A DNA stretch of 24,720 nt from Plicaturopsis crispa FD-325 SS-3. Lineage: Eukaryota; Basidiomycota; Agaricomycetes; Amylocorticiales; Amylocorticiaceae. Positions 7,783 through 18,715 of the stretch are shown piece by piece. Each line of letters opens with the position of its first letter. Positions within the stretch are counted from its first letter, which is position 1. The notes under the pieces are model-generated. The model saw only the letters and a list, made by a program, of their open reading frames with translations. It was not told the DNA's origin and searched no databases. Made by a program: the position numbers and the translations under genes. Location of the stretch: the NCBI GenBank assembly GCA_000827205.1, contig KN832555.1, positions 3,096,589-3,121,308 of the forward strand, given 5' to 3'.

Positions 7783-10700
7783 TCACTTAATCCTCGTCCA
7801 CCGCGTATCCCTCCGCGTGCTCAAAAACACTTGCGAATCCTCCTCCCCGCGGTCCATCCACGCACTCTGCTGCGTCGGCATAAGGTTCGTGACCTTTTAG
7901 GCCGTTCAGTGTCAGATTACATACGCAAGTAATCATCTTGAATCGATGCCACTCACAAGGAACCGCTGTCCGGGATCAAACGCCCCCGCCCGGCTCCCCT
8001 CGGAGTGCGACAACGACAGCGCGTCCCACACCGTCAACTGCGCCTTGCGCAGCGCAGGCCGCTTGTGCGTATTCGCGTCCTCCACAACCAACACCCTAAA
8101 GTTACGCACTTCGCGTGCCGGGCATATACTCTGCCGCATTCTCATTCCTCAATATGCGATTCCCTTCCTTGAGTGGGTGCGACATGTGTGCGTACCTTGA
8201 GCTCGTGCGCGATCTCCTCGCCCGCTGTCTCGCGTACTTTGGCGATGCTTTCGCGGATGAAGCGCGCGAGCCAGCCCGCCTCGTTATGGTTCAGGCGCGC
8301 GAATATGGCGCCGACTTCGCTGGCGCTCTCGAGGTCGTCGTAGAGGTTCTCGATATTATCCGGTGGCGAGTCTGAGCGCCATTCGCATTTTAGCAGCAAA
8401 AACAGGGATACGCGCGGACGACAAAGGGAGGTGCTTACCATCCTCCCCGGGATGAAACTTCGTCCCGGCGCGGTGCTCTAAGCGCTCGGCGTACCCTTCC
8501 AGTTTATCCAGCTTTTTCTCCAGCTCTAGGCGCAGCTTGGACTCTTCGAGCTCCCAGTTACGCTGTCACAGCGTATCAGGTATCCGGTACTCGAAATACG
8601 ACAGAGTTGACGACGCACCTTCCACCGCTCGCTCACCTGGGCCTCCTCGCTCTCGCTCCGCGGGCCCTCCCTATGCTTCTGTCCATCTTCATCCTCGATG
8701 AACTCGAGGAACGCCACCGGGTACGCCTGCTCGCCCAAACATCAGCTTCTGAAAACCAACGAAAGACAACGACGTTCCTACGCACGGTTTTGACAATGAT
8801 ATCCATCACCGCGACGCACCCGCCCGCGGGCGAAAGGCTATGCATAGTCGCGATGAACGGGCCCATCTGGAACCCCAGCCTCGCATGCCACTTCGCCAAA
8901 TGGCACGAGTTCCCCGAAAGCACAAGCTTCGTCGAGTTATACGCCTCCAATATCTCACTCGGGTCTTTCCTCTCAGAACTCAGCTATTCTCCACCCATCA
9001 GCCACGACACACAGACACACTAGTATCGATGGATAGATAGACACACCTTAGCCCCAGCAACAGCCAGCTTCCTCCCGATCCTCACCAGCCCGCGGCGCAC
9101 CGCCCTAGCCATCGGCTCGTCCACCTGCGCGCGCAGCCGATACCACCCGTCCGAGACCTCGAGCTCCGGGTGCGGAGGGACGGGCATGCCATCGTCGGTG
9201 ACGCCGCCCTCGGACCAGGTGATGCCCGAGACGCAGAGCACCATGGGGCACGACGCCGGCGCGTCCTGCGTCACTATGAGCCGCAGCGCCGGGCGCGAGC
9301 CGCTGTTCAGCTCGCGCTCGTACCTGCACCTCTCTTTCGTTAGCCGCGACCCCACACACCACACACTATACCTTATGGTATGAGAGGTAAGAGTAAGGAA
9401 CGCACCGATAAAACAGCTGCCGCAGGACCTCCGCCCAGCACCACCACCGCGGCTCGCGCCCGGGGTCCAGCGCCGCCATGCCCGCGAGTTTCCACAGAAT
9501 CAGCGCCCAGTGGTTATCCACCCACGGCTTCGTGGCGAGCGTGCAGCCCCTGTCGTGCAGCGCCTGCAGCGCCTCGCGCGGTCCGAGTAGGGTCTCGATC
9601 TCGGGGAGCTGGGAGGGCGGGGCGTCGGGCGGGGTGGGGAGGGCGGTGTGGAATGAGTAGTAGAGCGCGATGGTGGGTGTTATTTGGCTGAGTTCTGTTA
9701 CGTTTCTAGGCGGGGAGAGGTGTATGAGCGCTTTGGATTTTTGTATAGGACGGTGGGATAGCTTACATTCCCATGGACTCTAGATCGTCTGGGCTGTATG
9801 CCTGTGGGACCAGACCTGATGCAGCAAGACTTTTCCTATCATCGCGCTTCGCTAAATAACACACAGATCAGGCCCATACATTCCTCAGATTGAAGCAAAG
9901 CAAACCTACTCAAGTCAAACGCCTTCCACCGCTCCTTACCCTTATCCTTTACCGAAGCAGGCGTCGGTACCGGTGCAGCTGATTTTCCCTTGCCAATCGT
10001 AGACGCAACCTTGACAGGCGTCGCAAGGACAGCCCGGCCAGGCTGACCAGGCTTCATACCCGCCTTAAACGGCGTCACGAATTTCGGCTTCCCAGGCGTC
10101 CCCCGCACCACACCACCGCGGGGCGTCAGTCCTAGCGACCGTATCGGGGTGCTGGCAGGGGGCACGGGCTTGCGGACGGGCGTCGTCGCAGTGATCGGGG
10201 TAGACGTCGCAGTGATCGGCGCAGACGCAAGAGGGTGGTGCTCCGAAGCGGACGCAAGGCGGTGGTGCTCCGAAGCGGACGCAGGGTGGTGCTCCGAAGC
10301 GGTTGCAAACCCCGTACTACTGCTAGGCCCGGGCCCGGCTCGGCTGGGGTTCAGAGGGGAGCTCTGCGCAGGCGACCGGAAGGGCGCCGCGGTATTCAGT
10401 AATAGGGGAGACTTGAACGGCTTCGGCGTGCCCTTTCCCCTCGGACCGAACCCACCTCCAAGGGTCGCGCGGCCGAAAGATGTTCCAGCGGGGGTAGGTG
10501 TATTGGGCCCTTTGCCAGGCGTATACGAGTTTTCTACGGCGCGCAGTACGGGTCGCGGGGACACCACTCGCGACTGCTGCAAAACAGGTGGCGGCGCGCT
10601 GGGAAGAGGCACGTCTTTCGTGATCGGCTGTGAGAGGACCACCTCGTCGACCTCCGGCTCTGCGTCCTGCCATTCCTTGAGCTTCTCCTTCGCGCGCTCG

Positions 10701-11392
10701 AGTGCTGCCTTTGAGGGCTCCATCCAGCCCTTGTTGGACGCTTTCATGAAGCCCTGCACCGGCGCGGAGGGCATGACAGAGGACGCTGCGGCAAAACTGG
10801 CAATTGGTCCGGAGTTTTCAGTGTCGGGATCGCGGGTGAACCAGGTGGAGAAATCGCGCTCCTGGTCCTCCTCCTCCTGTACGGCGTGTTCGGGGGACGA
10901 TGTGTGTTGCTGACTAGACGAAGCCGCTTCGTATGCAGCTAGGGCTGCAGAGGCAGGTTTGAAAGACGGGAACTCCGCCATCGTGTGGTCGCGATGTTTG
11001 TTAGCTGCCAAGGTCGACGCAGAGGCGAAGCCAGCCCCTAGGGCAGGACCGAATGGATTGTCTGGCTCGTCGCGCGCACTAGGCCCAGCAAAAAACACGT
11101 CCTCGTTCAACGACACGTCCTCATCTAACGACACGTCCGCAGGTGACGGCCTTAGATCCAGTCCCCCTTCCCTCATCGGCTCCTCATCCTCATCGTCGCG
11201 CTTATTCCACGGTTTCGCGAACGTTGTCTGGGAGCTTTTCTGCGACAGAACCAGATCCACTTTATCCAGCTCTGCAAAATCCTCCTGGCTCAGATCGCCC
11301 AGTTGTTCGTCGTACGTCGGGGACGAGAGTCGTTGGCGTTTACGCGCTGGAGAGCGCGGTGGAGATGAAGCTACCGCGACCGTTGGCAACAT
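7783..11392 (-). CDS. BRH2: BRCA2/Brh2-type recombination mediator
   Basis: Ten exons in order are 11392-9906, 9835-9767, 9705-9406, 9323-9047, 8971-8786, 8726-8619, 8562-8439, 8371-8196, 8130-7957 and 7893-7783. They join without frame error into 1003 aa. The first exon encodes a disordered region with one good BRC motif (GFMKAS at 214-219 followed by the helix ALERAKEKLKEW) and two weaker FxxA sites (122-125, 362-365). The helical domain starts near SGLVPQAYSPDDLESMG (about 502-518) and contains KPWVDNHWALILWKLAGM. OB-fold strings follow: CPMVLCVSGI, SDGWYRLRAQVDEP, STKLVLSGNS, HLAKWHARLGFQ, VRNFRVLVVEDA, RKAQLTVWDAL and the end TRRDTRWTRIK. By family knowledge it loads Rad51 onto RPA-coated single-stranded DNA, bound to DSS1 through the helical/OB region. 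It is much smaller than animal BRCA2 and similar in plan to Ustilago Brh2. Confidence 0.93.
10186..10306 (-). repeat. in-frame tandem repeat in the BRCA2-like gene (SASEHH units)
   Basis: On the + strand the string GGTGGTGCTCCGAAGCGG recurs three times (starting about 10234, 10261 and 10286) with units of about 24-27 nt. It encodes ATASEHH, SASEHH and SASEHH at about residues 364-386. Next to it the string GTCGCAGTGATCGG occurs twice (about 10186-10220), encoding two PITAT units. The tandem directly follows the candidate FATA Rad51-binding site. Confidence 0.85.
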
Positions 11393-11845
11393 TCAGCACA
11401 CCTTTTCGATTGTATAAAGACGATAGTATAACGCACCAGAGTACATTTGTTCTGTAGTTCTCGTAAGTAAGAGCACAGGTATTGGACAGCATATAAGCAG
11501 GTGGTGGTAAGAAATCAAGGGCCTCAGAGTCTCAGTCATGGCCAAACGGACGCGTCTGTATAAGTCACGTGATGGTACTCTTGTTTTAGGGGTAGCGCAC
11601 ACGAATGCCATGCTAGGATGCACAGCGAGGGCGAGGACAGTGCAGAGGTCCGAAACAAAAATTAACATTAAATGTCTCAAGGGGTGTCTATGGTATCGAG
11701 GAAGCTGCGATGCAGGTATTCGTAGATATGCAGTCGTGTTCGAGGCGTGAGTCCGTGTGTTCCACCCCTTCCCACGCGTGAAGAGGGAGTCCGAAATAAA
11801 AAAACAAAGATATACCGTCCAAGTCAGGTAAATTCTCAGATGTCT
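11393..11845. other. intergenic between glucanase 3' end and BRCA2-like gene start
   Basis: Both neighbours are on the minus strand. The stretch contains the promoter and leader of the BRCA2-like gene (TTTATACAATC on the minus strand about 25 nt before its ATG) and the 3' UTR of the glucanase. Nothing else is seen. Confidence 0.5.
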
Positions 11846-13483
<1,638 letters not shown>

Positions 13484-13548
13484 TGCAGAGCTGGCGGTCG
13501 TAGTGAAGAGAGAGCCGGTCGTACGAAATGAAACCAGACATGCCCGAC

Positions 13549-13556
13549 TTTATATA
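13549..13556 (-). promoter_or_regulatory. TATA box of the exo-beta-1,3-glucanase gene
   Basis: On the minus strand TATATAAA lies 66 nt upstream of the ATG at 13483. The spacing leaves a short leader of about 35-40 nt, typical of a strongly expressed fungal gene. Confidence 0.7.
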
Positions 13557-14559
13557 AATTTGTGAAACCCGGAAGAAGGGTGGCCGCAGCTCCAGCACAA
13601 ATCTTGCGAAAGATCCCTGGTCTTCACGTGGACCCAGTGTCGGTCGCCGACAAATTCTAACAAACCGTCGATCGTCCCGTATCACCGCAATGTTTTTTCG
13701 CCTGCAGGCAGACACGTTTCCCTTGCGAGAGACGGTGTTATCGTTCAACCGGGGCGCCATGCCTCGCCCGCCCTGTCTGTCGCTTTAGGTCGTCTTGGGA
13801 CGCGTAGGCGCGGTCAGGATTTCGGTCAGAGGTCGAGCGGTAAAGACTGTTAGAGTTGACCATATGACAGACGAAGATCTTGCCGAGCTTGCATCGCTAC
13901 TGATCGCAATGTCTCCGAGCTACTTCTGCTACATCTTTGGAGCTAGTACCTATTTCGCGACTGCTGACTTGTGTCTTCTGTCAAAGCGGGGCGCTGTGGG
14001 GAACACCGGGTGGCGAGCCATACAAAGGTCCTTGCGGTCGTCTGTCGCGCGTGCCCGACTGCCGTGAGCCTGCATGAGCTTTAAGGCAAAAAGGCTCGCA
14101 TCGTTACACGGCAAGACGACTTTCCTTTAATTGTACTCTGGCGTCTACTTATATCATAGCAACTGATGAGAGCCCTGTTTTTCTGCATGCCGGAGGACTT
14201 GATGTCATTTGCTGGTCATGTTTGGGAGCAAGAAGCAGACCTATTTTCGCAAAGCCAACGTTGCGCTACTCCGCTTGCACATATGTACGCGGAACTGGAC
14301 AGAGATATCCCCATGCTTGCCTGCTCGTGTACGCTGTGCTGCCAGTGCAAATGCTGTGTCTCAAACGTCTTGCTTGAGACCGTTTTCCTGCTTGGAGTTG
14401 TTCGCCCGTGGGTGGCGATGAAGGCGGCGACGGCGCGCGGGAGTTGCCGAGGACGTAGTTATACAACCGCCATGCTTGAAACGTCTGTCTCTTCATTTAC
14501 TACCACATACCGCCCAACTTTTCTCTCGATACCCGTTAAACCGTCTTATTCTATTCCCC
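13557..14559. other. divergent promoter region between glucanase and UDP-GlcNAc pyrophosphorylase
   Basis: About 1 kb separates the two start codons. The open frames in it (for example 13795-14067 and 14166-14573) show no family motif and no splice structure, so I treat them as chance. A pyrimidine-rich leader precedes the ATG at 14560. No clear shared operator was found. Confidence 0.55.
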
Positions 14560-16097
14560 ATGTCCTACGATAATCTCCGTCAACGTTACGAGGCCGCTGG
14601 CCAAGGTCATGTCTTCAATTTCTGGTCGCAACTGTCCGAAACCGAACAGCACTCGCTTGCCGCACAACTCGAGGCACTCGACATCGAACGCGTAAACCGC
14701 ATCTACCACACCGCCGTCAGCGCCGAGAAACAAGCCGCAGACCCTAATGCCCCGCAGGACGCGATTGAGCCGCTGCCCGAGGGCTCATTCGACTCGTACG
14801 TGACCCACCCGGAGAAGGCTGCCCAATGGCGCAGCGTCGGCTTAAAGGCCATTTCGCGCGGCGAGGTTGGCGTGCTGTTGATGGCGGGTGGTCAGGGAAC
14901 GCGACTGGGAAGCAGTGCGCCGAAGGGCTGTTATGACATTGGCTTGCCGTCGCACAAGTCGCTGTTCCAGTACCAGGCGGAGCGCATCGCGCGTCTGCAG
15001 GTCGTCGCGGAGAAGGAGTTTGGCAAGGCCGCGGGGTCTGTGATCATTCCGTGGTACGTTATGACCAGCGGGCCCACGCGCGCTGAGACGGAAGCGTACT
15101 TCACGAAGAACGCGTATTTCGGACTGGACAAGAACAACGTCATTTTCTTCGAACAAGGTGAGCCAACCTAGTGCACAAGTGCAGTAGTGTGTACTCATTT
15201 TTTTCCTCAGGTACTTTGCCGTGCATGACGATGGACGGGAAGGTCCTCCTCGAGACGAAGTCGCGCGTTGCGGTTGCACCGGATGGCAACGGCGGGTTGT
15301 ACGCTGCTACCCGCGCGCCCCTCTCCCCCTCTGACAAGTCTCGGACAGTCCTGTCGGATCTTAACGCCCGCAAGATCTTATACGTGCATGCATACTGCGT
15401 CGACAACTGCCTCGTGCGCGTCGCTGACCCAGTCTTCCTCGGCTACTCCATCGGCCAACAGGCCGCGTGCGCCGCGAAGGTCGTGCCCAAAGCCAGCCCG
15501 ACCGAATCCGTCGGCGTCATCGCGCGCCGCGGCGACAAATTCAGCGTCATCGAGTACTCCGAGATCTCCACCGCGCAGGCCGAGCGGCGCGACCCGAAGA
15601 CGGGCGAGCTCGCCTTCCGCGCGGGCAACATCGCGAACCACTTCTACACGACGCACTTCCTGGGCCAGATCGAGTCCTTCGAGAGCGAGCTGCCGCCGCA
15701 CATCGCGCGCAAGAAGATCGCGTACGTGGACCTCGCGAGCGGGGAGACCGTGAAGCCCGCGAAGCCGAACGGCATGAAGCTCGAGCACTTTGTGTTCGAC
15801 GTGTTCCCGCACACGCAGAGCTTCGCGGTGCTCGAGGTCGCGCGGGACGAGGAGTTCAGCCCGCTAAAGAACGCGCCGGGGACGGGGGCGGACGACCCAG
15901 ACACCAGCCGCCGGGATCTGCTCGCGCAGCAGCGGCGGTTCTTGGAGAGGGCGGGTGCGACCGTCAAGGAGGGCGTCGAAATCGAGGTCTCGCCGCGCGT
16001 CAGCTATGCCGGTGAGGGGCTCGAGAGCGTGAAGGGGAAGACTTTCTCGAAGTCGGGTTTGGTTGAGGAGGTTGAGGAACTGGACGCGCTAGTGTAA
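14560..16097 (+). CDS. UAP1: UDP-N-acetylglucosamine pyrophosphorylase
   Basis: Two exons, 14560-15157 and 15211-16097, give 494 aa, within the normal size range. The nucleotide-binding signature LLMAGGQGTRLGSSAPKG is at residues 106-123. Other conserved strings are GCYDIGLPSHKSLFQ, PWYVMTSGPT, FFEQGTLPC (spanning the intron), KSRVAVAPDGNGGLY, VDNCLVRVADP, GNIANHF and LEHFVFDVFP. The enzyme makes UDP-GlcNAc from UTP and GlcNAc-1-phosphate in the cytosol, the last step before chitin, N-glycan and GPI-anchor synthesis. The ATG at 14560 (CCCCATGTCC) starts right at the conserved N-terminal region (MSYDNLRQRYEAAGQ); an upstream in-frame extension from 14476 is not supported. The 3' end faces the taxilin gene with only about 170 nt between the stops. 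Confidence 0.96.
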
Positions 16098-16267
16098 ATC
16101 ATCATAATTAGTCTATTTTCAACGGACACGGACTGCTACTTGCTATCGGATTCTGCATCGGTTCTTCGCATTCACATACCTGGACAATACTCTGAATCTT
16201 CTCTATCGCATGTCATGGATGTTCATTGACTAGGCGAATACACACGGAGTTAGGATAAACATAGGCG

Positions 16268-18378
16268 TTAACCGCCCGCTGGATCGTCCTGTAGCTTGGC
16301 TAAACCCTTGTTCTCTAATTCTTCTCGCAAGGATGTAAACAGCCGTTGTGTCCGTTCCACGTTGGGCTGACCAGCCTATCTCGTCAATACGGTTCCGCAC
16401 ACGCAAGACGATGGGAAACTCACCTCTTTACAACAAGCAATGAGTTTGTCGATGAGCATCGTCTGCGAGCGCTGCGATTTCTCCAATTCGGTCTTCAGGA
16501 GCTGGACCTAAGAGCCAATATTGGATCGGCCGTCGCTGGAGCAGATATGAGACAGCTGCACACCTCATCCTCAGCCTTGTGCGACCGAGATTTCTCCCCG
16601 TCCGCGAGCTGCTTCTGCTCTGCAGCTCGTGCGCGGGACAGCAGGACTTCGAGCTCCTTCGACCGTATGACGCATTCGAAATGTCGTTCTCGCAGCTCGT
16701 ATTGTCGTAGCACCTCTTTCAAGCGTTCGCGGACACTGGATAACGAATTGAGTGAGATTGCGGTTATACGTGAGCAGTGCTTTCTGGACGTACACTCCGT
16801 CGAAGATCTCCTCCATTGAACGTCGTGCTCTGTGGAAAGGTGGGCAAGTCAATTTGGGGCGTTACAAATGGGTAGAAAAACAATCGCGTACTCTCGGGGG
16901 TCATCTGTCCAGTTTTTCTTCAGTTTTTGTCGACGGGGTTCGACTAGGTCTTCCCACTCCTCCCCTGCCGGGCCCTCGGTGAGGTCCATGAGCTCAACGG
17001 CCAATATCTCGTCACCGTCCTCCATCTCGGCCTCTTCAGGAGTCTGCTCGCTCTCCACAGTCCGTCCGTTATGCGTGAACACGAACTGCATGCTTGGCCC
17101 GGTGCCAGAGTTCGCGGTTGTGGAGGACGAGGACGTGCTCGCTGCATCCGTCTTCATCTGCCCCTGCCCCGACCCGCCTGTGCCCTTCTTCGCTGTCCCG
17201 GAGCCCACGCCCTCCATCCGGTCGGTCCACGCATTGAAAAGCCGCGCTAATTTCGTTTTACGCGAAATTTTGAAGAAGAGCTCCGCGCGGTAGCGGCAGA
17301 CGACCTTTACCACGATGTCAGGCATCTCACGGAATTTCACGTCCTGCAGCTTGGCGCGGTCGGCGCGTTTCGACATGTCGTTCTTCATTTGGAGTATCTT
17401 TCGAAGGGTAGCTGTCAGCAGTGACCCTGTGTCGTGAGGTGAGACTGACCTCGTCTTGCGCATCCTCCACGCATTGAGCCAGCCGCTTGCTGTCCTCCTA
17501 TATCCGTGGTTAGATGTACGTAGACCTGAAATATTGTGTGTGCTCACCCGTAACCTCTTATTGTCCTTCGTGCAATCTGTGAGTCAGTGCAGTTTGTCCG
17601 ACCATGGCATGGCGTACCTTTTGCAGCTCTCGTGCTAGATTTTCCATCTTTGTTTTGGTTTGATTCGCCTTCGTTAACTGGCCTTTTGCTATTATAGAAA
17701 GTGCGATTAGCTTCAATCAATGAAACTCACGGAGCAAGTGAACGAATTCACGGACCCGCATCTTTGTCCTTTGTCAATTTCTGCTTCTCCTTGGCGTGGT
17801 CGCGTTCCACTCTCTTCAATTCTGCGAACTGGGGGGCAGCGTTTAGCATAACGCCTACTCATTTACTAGCCACTCACTAATTCGATGTATTTGGAATGAA
17901 TGGTGTTCTCCTCCAGCCCCTTGACAGATTTCTGTGCCTCCTCAGCTGTCCAAATTTAAATTCAGTATAGCCCCTGCAGAGGTAAGTACAGACGGAGGTA
18001 AGAGGACCACGTACCGTACTGCCGTTCCTCCTCTTCCTCGAGCACTTCCTCCTCCTCCAGTGCAGCGATCCGGTTCTTGAGTGACTCGTACATCTGCGCG
18101 GGGTCGACAGGGGAAGGTTCAGACTTCTTCTTCCCCTTCGTTCCCGCACCCGATGGTGGGTGTGCATGGTGGTGGTGGGCGTGGTGGTGGTGCGCCCCGT
18201 TCGTGTGCGTGTGTGTATGCCCGGTCTGCGGCAGGTGCTTCGACGGCGCCATCTGCATCGTGGAGGAGGTGGGCGCAGATGCCGGAGGTGCAAGGGGCGC
18301 AGGGCCCGTCGGAGGTGGTTTTGCAAGCTTCGCGGACGCGTTTTGCGGCTGCGGGGGGTGGACACTTACACCGTTCAT
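16268..18378 (-). CDS. taxilin coiled-coil protein with embedded SUMO-like domain
   Basis: Eleven exons are 18378-18015, 17945-17878, 17828-17756, 17688-17618, 17565-17548, 17497-17450, 17397-16892, 16829-16794, 16735-16564, 16507-16424 and 16366-16268, joining in frame to 512 aa. The N-terminal about 100 residues are Pro/Ala-rich with a His tract (HHHHAHHHHAH). The coiled coil follows: FAELKRVERDHAKEKQKL, MENLARELQK/DNKRLR, and after exon 7 RRSMEEIFDG, LKEVLRQYELRERHFE and RSKELEVLLSRARAAEQK. LARELQ and QYELRE are taxilin hallmarks. Exon 7 (residues 215-382) inserts a beta-grasp domain resembling SUMO/Rad60-SLD: DIVVKVVC, ELFFKISRKTKLARLF, then a Gly/Ser/Lys-rich insert of about 40 residues (277-315), then QFVFTHNGRTVESEQTP and EEAEMEDGDEILAVELMD. 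There is no C-terminal Gly-Gly. Taxilins bind syntaxins or ribosome-associated NAC in animals; the role here is unknown. The C-terminus is shorter than in animal taxilins. Confidence 0.8.
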
Positions 18379-18715
18379 GGTGTCGTGTAAAATGCTGCTG
18401 TCAGTCCAGTGTTTGCTACGCCGATAGTAGAAGACGCAGAGATAAATGAGCAGGAGAATGAAAGTCGTGTATAGAAAGCTGAGCGCACGCGCAATTGCAG
18501 CTGGCTTGGAATTCTGTCGGACATGTTTCTTTCGTTCTTTCACATCGACCACGACAATGCCGGCAACTTCTTGTTCGACGTCAAACTAGGTCTGAACCGG
18601 ACACTTTGGTTCTCTACTGTCGATTCAGATATCCCCCCGCGAACCTCGGTTTCCTTATGCTGCTCCCGTATTTCTAAGCGCTTCCAGCGCTTGTGCTTGA
18701 CTCGACACTTCTACC
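18379..18715. promoter_or_regulatory. short divergent promoter between taxilin and F-box-like genes
   Basis: The two ATGs (18378 minus, 18716 plus) are 337 nt apart and point away from each other, so the genes probably share a promoter. On the minus strand CTATACACG (about 18470-18478) could serve as a TATA element for taxilin. No clear box is seen for the plus-strand gene. Confidence 0.5.

Noticed and set aside
9839-9905. Reading through the end of BRCA2 exon 1 (ending with VLFSEAR)
   Set aside because: This is intron sequence. Splicing 9906 to 9835 restores the conserved start of the helical domain, and the acceptor a few bases earlier gives an immediate stop.
13795-14573. Open frames at 13795-14067 and 14166-14573 between glucanase and UAP1
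   Set aside because: No conserved motif, no splice structure and no codon pattern like the neighbours; they occupy a divergent promoter region.
16849-17547. Reading exon 7 as a stand-alone SUMO gene on the minus strand
   Set aside because: Not excluded, but the flanking introns join it in frame to taxilin on both sides, no separate promoter is visible, and it would leave the taxilin halves out of frame. Kept as the alternative in the finding.
18376-18552. Upstream extension of the taxilin frame with a strongly hydrophobic segment (SFLYTTFILLLIYLCVF)
   Set aside because: The frame has no ATG before 18378 in this stretch and taxilins are cytoplasmic. It is more likely 5' UTR and promoter that is open by chance.
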